Assembly (NCBI RefSeq): GCF_030272615.1
Contig: NC_081409.1
Location: 476,748,573-476,812,572, forward strand
Reading direction: 5' to 3'
DNA length: 64,000 bases
Origin: Cryptomeria japonica
Taxonomy: Eukaryota; Streptophyta; Pinopsida; Cupressales; Cupressaceae
The notes under the pieces were generated by a model. It did no database searches. It saw nothing but the letters and a program-made list of their open reading frames with translations, and had not been told where the DNA came from. Below, piece after piece: positions 12,801 to 25,767 of this stretch (positions are counted from its first letter, which is position 1; each line of letters starts with the position of its first letter). Made by a program: the position numbers and the translations under genes.

Positions 12801-13872
12801 CCAACAGACCATTTCCATAACAACAAGGAAGAACAGTTAAGGTAAAACCTACCTTCATACGCATTCCTGGAATAGCTGAAGGAGAGCCCAATCCTGCCAA
12901 ATCCAGAAGCACTTCCTTCCTCCCAAAACCCCCAATTTCATCCCAAAATTTCTTTCCAACCAAAAATTTTCCAAAAATATCCATCCCCCCAAAATTTCCC
13001 CAAATTTTAGGTTATAAGGAAGAGTTGACCAAAATTCCTTTTTTTGAATTAAAATTTTTATTTAAAAATAATTCTCAAAATTAATTCTTTCTATCTATAA
13101 CAACAAATTAAACTTGCCTTTCAATTCCAAATTGATTTCCTCATTTAATACAATTTAACCTTTCTAATTTCAACGGCCAACAGAATACAATTAAATCTAT
13201 TGCGCTTAAATACAAAACTTTCTTTTCAACAGCATATACAAAATGCATTTAGTATTCAAAATCAATCATTTAATCGAACTTACTCCCAATTTAAAATGAG
13301 CAATCCAATATCAACGATAATCGCATAACAAAATCCCGATTAATTTAGTCCATTAATCTCTAATGCACAAATACATATTTAATCAAAATAATTACTAAGG
13401 ACTAATTAATCAATTTAACCATACACACCAAGCACGCAAACTGAGAAGGTCAACCAAATAGACGACTCGCAAACCCAAACAAAAAGGGATACCGACGACG
13501 ACTGGCGATGCTCACTTGAGCACGACTAAGGTCAACTAGGGTCTTACGACCACCTTATCCAACTCTAAGGATAAAAGAGGTACACTCAAACCTGCACATC
13601 CAGGTGAAGACGAACCTCGCACTCATGCGACGTTGTACCCGAAATCTCTTGCAACCAAGAGTCATACATGCATACATATAGAAACTTAATGAAAGCATTA
13701 GCCCAATATTAATACCACGAAATAGGAACACTAAACAACTTGCATACAACTAGTGCGAAAATCCACATCAACAGCTATGCGTTAAATCAAACATCTGACT
13801 ATAACATTATATTAAGATAAACTAACCAGGATTAAACCCAGATTAGAAATTGATTAGGGCAGGGGTACTACA
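9846..13872 (-). mobile_element. Left LTR of element D (3' LTR in element sense)
   Basis: On the plus strand it runs from TGTAATGCCCC to GGTACTACA. It aligns end to end with 17,577-21,615. It holds several minus-strand ORFs of 60-104 codons that recur in the other LTR only because the LTRs are near-identical; none looks like a real protein. Confidence 0.93.
12365..12600 (-). other. GC-rich block in D's left LTR with hairpin
   Basis: A strongly GC-rich island of about 235 bp interrupts an AT-rich LTR. CACTGTGGTG at 12,452-12,461 and its exact complement CACCACAGTG at 12,489-12,498 can form a 10-bp stem. It may be a promoter or leader segment of the element. The corresponding block in the right LTR is at 20,099-20,343. 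Confidence 0.7.
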
Positions 13873-13883
13873 TTCTCCCCCCC
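13873..13883 (-). other. Polypurine tract of element D
   Basis: TTCTCCCCCCC on the plus strand reads GGGGGGGAGAA on the minus strand, directly before the 3' LTR start TGTAGTACC. Confidence 0.8.
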
Positions 13884-16800
13884 TAGGTTCCGACTTACTG
13901 TTGGAAGTCATAAGGCTAGATGGAGAACATGTCGTACGCATCAGCCCTGAAACTCATTCAACAAAGATCAAATTGCACATAGAAATCTTTCCATAAATAA
14001 ATGAAATGTTTATTGCAAAATCCTTTACAAACGCCATTATCCATTGGCAAGATACATCTAAAACCATACATTCCTTAAAATATTCTAGGAATTATCCACA
14101 ATCATAGCAGAGAAACAAGAATTTTCTTCCTTTTATTACACCAAATTTAAGCATTACAACAAGGTAAACAACAATTACCATAATCGTCTATCAAACATGA
14201 CCAGAAAACATGCCATCAAGATCAATTTCCTTTACCAATCCATCTTTATCATAAAATTTTATTGAATAGAACTAGCTTAAATATCAATTTCTACAACCAA
14301 ATTAACTTTCAATAAATAAGAGCAACAAAAATAACTCAATTGATTACACTTGCCAGGCATAAGAGAACCCTTCCAATGACTATGTCCCATAACATAGTGA
14401 CAAGTTAACACAATTTACTCCATGATACAAATAATAACCATCCACATAACTGGAATGCATAACAGAAAAGGCCACATGTGAGCATGTCGAATGCTCAGTC
14501 AAAGATAACATGCACGATCAGCATCCCTATGCCTGATCTCAGAACAACAATAAGATCATAAATAACCAATATCTCACTCAAGGGCTCGATGGTGCTAGGC
14601 ACACCATAGCGGTTCTACCTTCCATACAAGACCTTTGTGAATATCCCTTGTTGAGCAAGGTGGTTAGCCTCCAAGAGATAGTCACCACACATAGGTAGGT
14701 AGTGGATACTAGCTGCAACATAGCCTCACATACCCCCATCCTCAAGGTTCCCTACATCAACTTCCTCGCACACACTCTACCAAATCCGTATCATACGTCC
14801 TTGGAGAGGAATTTCACATCTCGACACAAGACCAGCATCCGAAAACAATAAGGATAAACCAGTTTAGCCACCAAAGTACAGATGAATAAAGGTAATAAAT
14901 CATCAATTCCAACAGTAAGGCAAGAAAATAATCCAGAATTGCAACACCAAATCAAAAGTGCAAAAGATCACAAGATCGTGGCTAAACCTTCAAAGTCAAA
15001 GTAAAATAAATTGCTGATCCCCACAGAAATAAAAAGAATATCACAATTGCACATAACATCACTATGTGACTAACATCTAGCCACCAACGAGGAAGGAAGG
15101 AACAACTGACTAGCTATTGCAGTAGCTCATCATGTGCTGCGACATAGTCACACTACCCACACGGCATGGCGGTGTGCACCTTGACATCACCCCGCATCAC
15201 GTCGTCACGCGGCATGGCAATATCCCAAGTGGAGAAAACACACAATGGACGTATCCCGCATGGTAGTGTACCTCGCGGAAAAAGCACGCGCAAGTCACAT
15301 CCCGCATAGCGACGTATCTAGAAGGATACTCGCCGAAAGTCAGAGGTATACATGACTAGGGTCCACCCACATGCCCACCAACACATACTAACTGGCAGCA
15401 CATGTGAATAAACCTACCTTTCATGAAGACAAGGCAAAGGATCCTCCAAATTACACCATCACTTGACACAAGAATCACCATCCATATGCTCAAATAAAGG
15501 AGAGGAATAGGCTGACACACATAAACCTATAAATAGATTCATCAAAAAGGGAAAGTATTGAGTACACCTTGATACAGTTTAGTAGTACAACTATATCATT
15601 CCTCGAAGTAGAGAAGCTAAAGTCGCTTCGCGCCGACATTACTCGTACGCCAATCCATACTATTCAAGAAACGGTTACTTCGAATACTACCCCTTAACAT
15701 ACTGAGTTACCCACAACCCGAGGTTTGGTACTCAGCAGGGAAACAAATAAGCAACATCACATAAACAGTATGGTTTCCCATACTCATAAGCAACATATCC
15801 TCCATGGTTGATTACTTCACCAATCCATGGGCACATATAATAAGCACTGGTTTCTTACAATACACACAAATACACCAGTACTGGTTTAGTCACATTTACG
15901 AGGAGTACTTTTCAGTACGCTAACATCTATTCAAGGAAGATTTCAATTATGCTTTCTATATAAATAACTGAATCAAGTTTACTCTAGATTCAAGTACTGA
16001 AATTATTAACAATTCACAATTATATAAGGAAATAACATCATTCCTATATCTTTCCTAAATTTCACTAAGCATCCGCAACTAAATTACTAACTATGCAAAT
16101 TCTTTTCCCAAAGAGGACTTCCATCTTTCCATATGAAGCCAAAATGCAATAGTACAATTTCACATGTTTTATAAACATTCTATTTAAATCAACGCATTCT
16201 TTAATACCATTTCTAAAAATCTTAGGATTAGGCAAGGAGAAGGGAAAGAGAGTTTGATAATCAAACTGTTTCCTACAAAGACACAAGATCAATCAAGATC
16301 ACACTACATTATAAAATTTCTCACTATAAGCCTATCATTTAATTACACGGTTTTCATTTCGCTGCCGTTTTAGAAGGATGACAATTAGCCTAACAAAACA
16401 CTTCCAATAATTATGGTTGCAACAGGAGGTTCTAGTTTCCAACAGAACAGAGATCAAGAGAGGCAATCTTTTCGATAATGCAAGACCTCTTAAGAACACT
16501 CACTTGCAAAAATACAATATAGACACATGTCATAATTTTGCAACCTATTAGAGAAGATCACATTACGATCAAAGATAAGCAAGGAGCTATTACTCAAATA
16601 AAACATATTAATGCATGCACATCAAACAAACTTTTCATCCGCACTTTCTAAACACATCAAGGTAATTACATATACCCGAAAGCGAGTTCAATGGAGCATT
16701 TGCTAAAATAAATCTTCAATCAAACTGGTTTAATGAAACACATAAGACAATCTTTCAGAAAACACATTAATACTCTCTTGAAGCTACAATAACATGCTCT

Positions 16801-17560
16801 TTTTTAATACTTCTTTTACAAACCAAGCAGTTTCACATAATTCAACTATCCACATAGAAATGCACCTTACTAAGATAGAATTTAATCATGCTACTCCTAC
16901 AACATACACCTAGAGAATTCTTTAAACGTACACATACAGTTTTCTCCCAATTGCCAAAATAAATTTTTAAACCCATAGCCCCTTAATAATCTAAAAACAT
17001 AAGCATCATAAGGCTCACACAAGGGTTCAAAAAGTCACACCCTTTTCTCTTGCAAACAAGAAACTCAAATCAAAGATAATTACTCATATCCTAATCATTT
17101 TAATTTCCAGAAAAAGAGAGAGAAATGGTGATAATCATTTAATTTTCTATAAAATAAGCATTCAATAATTGCCATACTAGTCCTTCAAGCGAACAACACT
17201 AAGCTAGATCATAATCTTAAACAAACACAATTCGCACTTTCAGATTCAAGACAAGCACGGACCAACCCAAATGGATTAGTCTAAAGAGCACAACACTCAA
17301 TAAAGGAAGGTACATACGACTCTCTTTCAGAATAAGAGTAATCGTAGACCAAGACATCAATAAGCACACAATGCACATATAAACACTCAAACACCAACAT
17401 CAAGAAGGCGAAAACAAGGTGTGAACACACACGTTACACACAAGTTAAGGTAAGCTCAATCACTCACATGCAAAAGGAGGACAAGCATACACATAAGGTC
17501 GATACACCTCACACCAATAGAGGGCACACGCAACACCAGAGATCCCAATGTTTGCAACAT
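13884..17560 (-). other. Non-coding interior of element D
   Basis: No ORF with retroelement or host motifs is found; the longest open frames are short and low in complexity. In LARDs the interior is thought to be conserved as RNA (packaging or folding), so structure rather than protein is the likely content. A patch of repeated CCGCATGG-like units lies at 15,162-15,317. Confidence 0.75.
15162..15317. repeat. Five degenerate (C/G)GCATGG...GTA units
   Basis: Units beginning CGGCATGGCGGTGT, CCGCATCACGTCGT, CGGCATGGCAATAT, CCGCATGGTAGTGT and CCGCATAGCGACGT are spaced by 25-55 bp. This is much more CpG-rich than the surrounding interior. Confidence 0.55.
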
Positions 17561-17574
17561 GGGCTCTGATACCA
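17561..17574 (-). other. Primer-binding site of element D
   Basis: GGGCTCTGATACCA on the plus strand reads TGGTATCAGAGCCC on the minus strand, the standard match to the 3' end of plant initiator methionine tRNA. It lies two bases from the 5' LTR end. Confidence 0.9.
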
Positions 17575-17576
17575 AA

Positions 17577-20500
17577 AGTAATGCCCCGCCAGAAAACCTC
17601 GAAGGGATTAAGCCATAACACAAGAATAGAGAGCAATAATTTTTTTTTTTAAAGTTACACCACATTAAGATACAACAAGATATCAAAGATTCAGATTACA
17701 TAGCGGAAGACATCAATTAACACCTAAAGAGTTTCCCAACGAGATTACTTAAATTTCACAATTCACTTAACTCACACAATTAATCCAATAAGCGGATTAT
17801 CTTAATAACGAGATAATTCTTAATCAAGATAATTTCTTTCAAAAGATGGAAATATAAACCACAAGCAATGACTCAACCATTGAGATCTATCCTTAATCTT
17901 CATTCAATCTTTTCATAAAAATACAAGCCACACATCTAATATTCTAACACACTAGAATTCCATCATAAACATAAGAGATCTTTTCAAGCATACTTAATTT
18001 CCTTAACAACAACTGAATATATTCCATTACTCTAAGTTACATTATTTCATATTCCAATTTATTGCATTATAAAAGACGATTACATACATGCATCTACGAT
18101 AAATCTCATCTAAACCACTTAAGCATTCGATCAACATGGCATTCAAGAAAGGACTGAATAGAAGCATTTAAAGTTAATTCCATTTATCCACTTATCCATT
18201 CTAACATAAGCTAATCATACATGATAAAGCTGAATAAGGGAAACATAAGAGAATACATCACATAACACCATAATGATCTCGGAGTTCACCCCTAAAAGGC
18301 TACATCTCCGGGTCTGCTCAACTGCAAGACCCCTCTGATAAATAATAAAGTTAAGAATACACGAGGTTACACCAATTACAATCCTGCCATCAAGGCAAAA
18401 CATAAACAATATACAACGACCGCATCGGTCAATACTACATAAACGATCCCTGAAAAGTAAAGGATCCAGCTGAACATAATCGAAGCTAAAACAAAAGTCC
18501 AGGAGAGCATCCATAAAACTGAGCCATCACCACCCAAGGTCTAACATGAAACCGATACTCACAAGGGTATAGACAAAAGGACGACCCACAAAGGTACTCC
18601 TAACAGGACAAAACGACCACACGCTAGCGAACGTAGGGACAAGTGTCATCACACAACCTGGTATGGTTACCATGGCAGGTCTTCATAGGTCCCGGCCCCA
18701 TACACTGGGTTACCCTGGCAACCTAATCCGAGCCTCCGGCCCATCCAAGTCTCATGTGGACCCACACATCCTCTCGTGAAGACAAGGAAGATGGTTTGCC
18801 CTTTCAGGCCTTCTCACAGCATGTCGAGTCTGTGTTAGCACTCGTCCCATGTGTGAGGCACATTTATCTTACTTAGAGATTACATTCTAATCTACTGTTA
18901 GGTTATCACTTATTAGACTCACTTTCGACGGGTTACCCAGCAGCCACTTTGGGCGCGGCCCCCAATCGAAAGCCACTTTCCCATACGACACTAGACTATA
19001 CTCAGACGAACTCAAAACCCAAGGAATACACATGGTCAGACGAACGGAGTTCAAGAAGGGAGAAACAAACATCTTGTCAAACACGACTCAAAAGTGGTAC
19101 ACTTACTGACGGTACTCTAACTAGAGACCTGACAAACTAAGGTCAACCACGAATCATCATTCGACACCCATACAAGGGATATGACCAACTACGACAACAC
19201 CACAATACAACAGTCAACTCGGAATCGAGGACTGAAACAGGTACCCCAAGTCATTCCATACGACAGGGTCCTATCAAAACAAGCACAACTTGCCATTACA
19301 TAAGCAAAAGCGAATACAGAAATTAAACTCGCATAGGAATATTCAACAGATACAATCTTTCCGAATTGATCTAATCATTAAAAGTCGATCAAGTTTTCTA
19401 CAAGATCTAAATCAGATTACAGTTATCTACCTCATCTAGGAATAGGTTGTTCTTGGTTTTCTAACTCTCTAAGGTTCAAAGCATCGAACAGACATATTAA
19501 GCCATAATAAGTTTTTAAACCAATTCATATTAATAAATCTCAGACAACCATTAATCAATTAAATAAGATATTTAATCTCCAATCAAAACGTCATTGACAT
19601 ACTGGTTCAAAACCGACCTCTACAGTTTCATATTTTTTATTTTTTTTCCCAAGTCCAGATGCACTATACGGATCACGGAAATATAAATATAAAAAGAGAG
19701 TCTAAATGAAGATAATCATTTCCAAAAGCATATCGTTTAAATTTCTAATGACCAATGGTTAAATATTCATTTCGAACCTTTCCAGATGACTTATACCCTT
19801 AAAATCTTCAAACAATATATATATGGGAATAAAGTACGTTTTAACTCAAAAAGATTTTTCCAATACAACAATATTTCATCTACCCAAAATATACCCAATT
19901 TAATATTAAATCTAGCATAATAATCTATCTAAGAATCATCAGCATATATTCATTTATGCCACAGTGCTCATAATTAAATCTTAATTAAAAATTCCCATTA
20001 AATAAAATTAAAATATTATATATATTTTTTTTTTGAATAAAAAAAAAATACATAAAAAAACATTTTTAAAAACTAATTTAAAAACAACATTTTAAAAAGG
20101 GGTGGCGAAGGCGGGGCCCACCTCCCAACAGGGACAGCTGGGCGCCCAAACCCTAGCCGCAGGCGGGAAACGTGCGGCGGCGCCACTGTGGTGCCCGCAG
20201 GTCCTGCGGCGCCCTGCAGCCACCGCGGCCCCTGCGGCCACCACAGTGAGCCGCGGTCACTGGTGAACGACGAGCAAGAGTAAGGGGGACAAGCGAGGGA
20301 GGGGAGGAGGAGGCGGGTGGAGCTCCGCTCCCCGCCCTCCAAACCCCAAACCCATAAAAAACTCAAATGAAATACGCACAGGTTCGATAAAAATACGTTT
20401 AACACACAGCGTTTTTTTTTTAAACAACAAATCAACATTTGCTCAAAAATTTTCGTTTTAGAATAAGTTCCAGCTAGAATGAACAATGCTTTGGCATCAA

Positions 20501-21615
20501 ATTATTTTGATGGGTATTCATTTTCTCATACCCAAATGGGTTTCAACACCCAACAAACCATTTCCATAACAACAAGGAAGAACAGTTAAGGTAAAACCTA
20601 CCTTCATACGCATTCCTGGAATAGCTGAAGGAGAGCCCAATCCTGCCAGATCCAGAAGCACTTCCTTCCTCCCAAAACCCCCAATTTCATCCCAAAATTT
20701 CTTTCCAACCAAAAATTTTCCAAAAATATCCATCCCCCCAAAATTTCCCCAAATTTTAGGTTATAAGGAAGAGTTGACCAAAATTCCTTTTTTTGAATTA
20801 AAATTTTTATTTAAAAATAATTCTCAAAATTAATTCTTTCTATCTATAACAACAAATTAAACTTGCCTTTCAATTCCAAATTGATTTCCTCATTTAATAC
20901 AATTTAACTTTTCTAATTTCAACGGCCAACAGAATACAATTAAATCTATTGCGCTTAAATACAAAACTTTCTTGTCAACAGCATATACAAAATGCATTTA
21001 GTATTCAAAATCAGTCATTTAATCGAACTTACTCCCAATTTAAAATGAGCAATCCAATATCAACGATAATCGCATAACGAAATCCCGATTAATTTAGTCC
21101 ATTAATCTCTAATGCACAAATACATATTTAATCAAAATAATTACTAAGGACTAATTAATCAATTTAACCATACACACCAAGCACGCAAACCGAGAAGGTC
21201 AACCAAACAGACGACTCACAAACCCAAACAAAAAGGGATACCGACGACGACTGGCGATGCTCACTTGAGCACGATTAAGGTCAACTAGGGTCTTACGACC
21301 ACCTAATCCAAGGATAAAAGAGGTACACCCAAACCTGCACATCCAGGTGAAGACGAACCTCGCACTCATGCGGCGTTGTACCTGAAATCTCCTGCAACCA
21401 AGAGTCATACATGCATACATATAGAAACTTAATGAAAGCGTTAGCCCAATATTAATACCACGAAATAGGAACACTAAACAACTTGCATACAACTAGTGTG
21501 AAAATCCACATCAACAGCTATGCGTTAAATCAAAGATCTAACTATAACATTATATTAAGATAAACTAACCAAGATTAAACCCAGATTAGAAATTGATTAG
21601 GGCAGGGGTACTACA
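17577..21615 (-). mobile_element. Right LTR of element D (5' LTR in element sense)
   Basis: Aligned copy of 9,846-13,872, about 4,039 bp. Its outer end keeps GGTACTACA; at its inner end the expected TG is AG. It has an extra repeat of about 18 bp in the GC-rich block. Confidence 0.93.
20099..20343 (-). other. GC-rich block in D's right LTR
   Basis: Counterpart of 12,365-12,600 with a short extra copy of the CCCTGCGGCCACC-type segment around 20,215-20,240, the largest difference seen between the two LTRs. The same hairpin arms are present. Confidence 0.7.
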
Positions 21616-21620
21616 CTATT
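21616..21620 (+). repeat. Target-site duplication CTATT (right of element D)
   Basis: Exact match to 9,841-9,845. Confidence 0.9.
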
Positions 21621-24600
21621 TCATATACTATCTTTTCTTTCAAGAAATTTGATTATGTTGTGGTATGGTCTAGAATATTTTGATGTAAACAAAAGTGAGA
21701 TAGAGGCCATGTTCCCTTCATTTTTGTGTTCATAATGCTAGACAGATTAAATGTTTCATTTCTATCACTAATATATTGTACATGGGACCATAGTTTACAT
21801 TGAGATCACAAGGTGAACTTTCTAAGTCTTTCAATGAAACACTCCATGAAGAACAAAACAAATAATCCACAATTATAATCGTTTTATTATTAATGAACCT
21901 ATATTCTTGAATCTTAGTTGACAAATCTTTTTGAAATTCTCTTGAAATAGAAACTTGTGCATGAATTATTAATTTAAATCTTCCCATTTGGTTTATATTA
22001 ACTTTGAATATTGGATAATATTGTTCCACTAGTATGGAGACCCAACCAATCCAACTAAAGAATAATATTACCCATTTTATTTTCTCTGGTAAGAATGATG
22101 ATTATCACTAAAATCCAAGGTTCACAATCATGTATACACAAACAAATACATTCTTTCTCAAAGATGTACTCTTTCAAACCACGTCCTCTTTATTCCTTAT
22201 TAAAACTTGAACTACATTTGACATAAACCCAATCATACATATGCACAAATTGCAAGATGGACAAGCTATGACAACTAAGTCCACAAAGTGTGTAATACAT
22301 AATTCAAATGTTCATGGCTTACGATTATGAGCACAAATTGGTGATTTCAATTTGGCAAGGGAACATGGGGAAATGAATTGACAATGCATGAGGATTCATA
22401 ATTTGGGAAAAGTTTAAAAATTGAGTTTAAGAACAAAATAGCAACTAGTTCTAACTAGAGATAGACTACAAAGTAGGAAACACAAAATTTCAAGCAAAGA
22501 GACTAGTACCTTAACCATTAGATAATAGAGTAAAAAAAACTAATGTAACGTGACAAGGGAAAAGAGACCTGGCCAAGGACAACATGGGACCTAAAGCAAA
22601 GGACACTTCGAAACTAAAAGCAAAATTGACACAAAGAAACTCCCACTTAACATATTACATGGTAGGAAAATCCCTACCTCCACAATTTGAATATGATGAT
22701 ATGAACCCACTAACAAGTTGAGAGAAATAGGCAATTGTGCAAAATAACTAATGGTAATCAAGAAATGCATGTGAACCCAATTTCCACTTTGCAATCTTGA
22801 TGAGAGGTTTGGAATATATGAAATCTGAGAATTCCTTGAATGATACATTATTGTTGAACAACCACTTCTCATTGTAGACTTCCAAAGCCATTATGAAATT
22901 CATGTTACATTGCCTTGAATAACCTTGGTTATATCTTCATGCACTACATCGAGTGTATTGAATTACATACTTGGGTGTATTTATAGCAATTTGAAATAGA
23001 GAAAAGTAAGTCGCTAACTGAATATACTTCAAGTAAACTACAAGGCAAGGAGATCTCTACTAGTGTAGGTTGTGAATTTGGCTTTTGAATATAAACATTA
23101 ATCACTATAAGACAATTTGTTACCATATAAACTTTATCTCCTTTTGTTACAAGCAACTCAAAATACTCTTTATCCAAATATGATAGAAGAGAAGACAATG
23201 GCGAGTTTGTATTTTGCAGCTCACTCACAGAAGTGTTTTCCTCTAGCATATTCAAAGGAGTAGGAAAAATATCTTCACCACAAAGAAAATCATCATCTAA
23301 GGTCTCAAGATATCTTCTTCCATCATTGGATCATCTGGTGTAAATGAACTCCCTTCCTCTTTACTACACCAAACTCAAAATTCCCTATCCAAGGATGGTA
23401 CATGAAGAAGAGAAAAGTAACAAGTTTGCGTTACACATTTTATGAGCCAAGGAGGTCTCTTATGTAATTGATGAAGAAGAAAGAGTGATTTCATCTCTAA
23501 AAACTAAGTCACCATTTCAAGTTTTTAGACAAGGATTTAGAAAGAAGACACCATGGGATTGCAAATTTAAATGAACTTCATCCAACTAAGTGCAATCTAT
23601 TTTTCATTTTTTCAATAATTTAGACTCTTCAAATTTAATTTTAGTAGTCTAATCAGAATGTACTAAATAACAATTAAACTTTGGAGGAATCTTCTCAATG
23701 TAAAATGTATTTTCATTGCACGTGTTGGTAATGGTGAACAAAAAATTATTGGCTTTTCATTTGTCCATGATATATCCCTACTTCTTGTTGGACTACCCTT
23801 GCAAATAAGGCTTCTACCTTCCTTATTGCTATCACCAAAATATGCGTGTATTAATTTTTAATGTGTTGACCCAAAACTTCTACTAGTTCAAGTCATAAAG
23901 TCACCTCATGGACAACTTCGTCAAGGGGCACAAGATCATTTTTTACAAAAAAAATTCATCTTTCTTTGAAGCTAATGAAATATTTTGTACAATTGTGAAG
24001 ATACAGAAAGGATGAACCCCTACCTTTAATTGCATCAAAAGAGCTTGTCTCTTCCATGATCAATGAAGGAAAAATAATAAACATCTTCTACACGTAGAAA
24101 ATCATCATCTGAAGCATTAAGACACCAACTAGGGATGAAAATATCACAAGACCCCCTTGCAAAATCCTTTCTTTGTTACTTTCTTCAATCTTGGAGTACA
24201 TGTATGTTAGAAGAACACTTGGCGCATCATTTTCACAACCTTTGACTTCAAACTAATTTTTATTATTTCTTTCAAGCACATTGGTGACCAAATATTCATC
24301 ATTGACTTCAAAAGGACTTTGTCTTCATTTGAGTAGAAGAAGAAGAAACAAGTAAAAATTTATTTGCACATTCTTGTAAATAAGTGACATCATTAAAAGA
24401 TTGCTCACAAACTATGGCTCCTAAAGTAGGACATATTGTTGCCTTTTACAATTGAATGCAACAATGAATATTCTCCAAAGAGATGGAAGATGTACCATTT
24501 TCTTGATCATCCAAACAATGTTTTGGTTCATTATTGTTGTTCTCACCATATAAACAATACATTTCAATATTGTTCTTTTTTTCCACCTCTATCATTCATA

Positions 24601-24966
24601 TTACATCTTCACTTTGTTCGAGTATTTAAGCATTGGCGGATGTAGATTCATGTGTTATAATGAGAGTTATCATAGAGATGAGCAAATAGGACTCATTTCC
24701 CATCCCTTCAAACTTTTACAAGGATTTGGCATAATGTTTTTAAAAGTTCACTTGCTTTGGATGATCAAGTAATTGCTTTTCTTGCAATGTATGCATAGAG
24801 AAGTCTTCTTCATCTTCATCATTATCATTATCAACCATGGATATGAGATACAATTTTCTTCCTTGATACCAAGCCATTATTCTAAGTTCATTTTTTTATA
24901 GTTGTCAACCTCCATCTTCAAGGAGGTACCTTCAAGTTTTTGGAAAATAAAGATGTACCATTTTTT
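21621..24966. other. AT-rich relic DNA, probably decayed Tat-type interior
   Basis: No intact coding region is seen. Short minus-strand frames (22,591-22,872; 22,944-23,255) lack recognisable motifs. A degenerate Tat-type primer site at its right edge (24,967) suggests that this stretch, read on the minus strand, is the worn-out 5' interior of an old gypsy element. This is inference. Confidence 0.4.
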
Positions 24967-24993
24967 TTCCCCAATGGAATCACCAAAAATCTA
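24967..24993 (-). other. Degenerate Tat-type primer-binding site
   Basis: CCCCAATGGAATCACCAAAAA on the plus strand differs by a few transitions from the primer site of element E (CCCCAGCGGAGTCGCCAAAAA at 53,876). It would mark the LTR/interior junction of an old minus-strand element. Confidence 0.4.
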
Positions 24994-25358
24994 TTCGTAA
25001 ACATATTTGTCATTACGGTTATAATTGAAAATCAGCATTGACTAGGTCAATGGGAAATGAAAAAGTTCACCAAAGTTAGAGAAATCACTATTAGATTAGT
25101 GGTTTTCCTCTATATTTGAGAAGGCCAATTCCCACTTATGATATGATTTTGGGCTTTTTAGAGATGAGATTTTGACTAAGAAGCAAAATGGAAAAGAAAC
25201 TAAAATTGAAATAGAAAACGATAACAAGAAATACAAAAAATAAGAGAAATAAACTCATAGATTTGTTTTTTAGAATATTTTTTTAAATGAAGCGTGCAAC
25301 TATAGTTTTAAAAGTGAAATGTTGTCTAATGTAAGAAAGATACATCCATAGTTATTTA
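24994..25358. other. AT-rich stretch between relics
   Basis: Possibly the start of the LTR belonging to the degenerate primer site at 24,967. No partner LTR and no gene are seen. Confidence 0.35.
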
Positions 25359-25757
25359 TGTTGGGAACATTAAGATCCCATCATGAAGATGCAACCTTCA
25401 AGGGATCGACCAAGAAACAAACCCACCACAAGAAAATGTTGTAGCATGAGCAACAATGGAGATCAAAATAAAATGCTTGAGATGAATTGATATGATACAA
25501 TGTATAAATGAGCCTTGCTTATATAGGCAAGAGGTGATGAAGTAGTTACAACTAACCTTGATACAAAAGCATTATGAAACTAATATTAAATAATGAGCTA
25601 TGACTCCTCTATATCTAGAATGACACCTAAGATAACTAACATGAACAATTTTAAATGTGAGTTCCATGTGACAACTAAGCTATCCTAAGTAAACATAACA
25701 TGTTGGAATAGGTGCTAACTAAGAACTATTTAAGATATGTCCTTATTCACACCAACA
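25359..25757 (-). mobile_element. Putative short copia-type LTR, solo or truncated
   Basis: The segment is 399 bp long and bounded by TGTTGG and CCAACA, the typical inverted ends. On the minus strand it is preceded by an AAAGGGAGG polypurine tract (25,758-25,767) and contains CCTATATAAG (25,516-25,525) as a TATA box, so it would be a 3' LTR on the minus strand. No target duplication or second LTR was found. Confidence 0.55.
25518..25525 (-). promoter_or_regulatory. TATA box TATATAAG in the short LTR
   Basis: Read on the minus strand inside the 399-bp putative LTR, where a promoter is expected. Confidence 0.5.
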
Positions 25758-25767
25758 CCTCCCTTTA

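Larger units (their letters stand above)
9846..21615 (-). mobile_element. Element D: complete LARD-like non-coding LTR retrotransposon
   Basis: Two nearly identical LTRs of about 4.03 kb flank a 3.7-kb interior. A tRNA primer site next to the right LTR and a polypurine tract next to the left LTR (both read on the minus strand) fix the orientation. CTATT duplications flank it. The interior has no gag or pol homology and no long ORF. Long LTRs around a non-coding interior of 3-4 kb match the class called LARD (large retrotransposon derivative), which depends on enzymes from other elements. The LTRs differ by roughly 20 substitutions over their first 2 kb by eye, so insertion is recent. Confidence 0.93.

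Noticed and set aside
22591-23255. Two minus-strand ORFs of 93 and 103 codons
   Set aside because: No recognisable motif, AT-rich composition, no neighbouring coding signal; likely chance frames in relic DNA.
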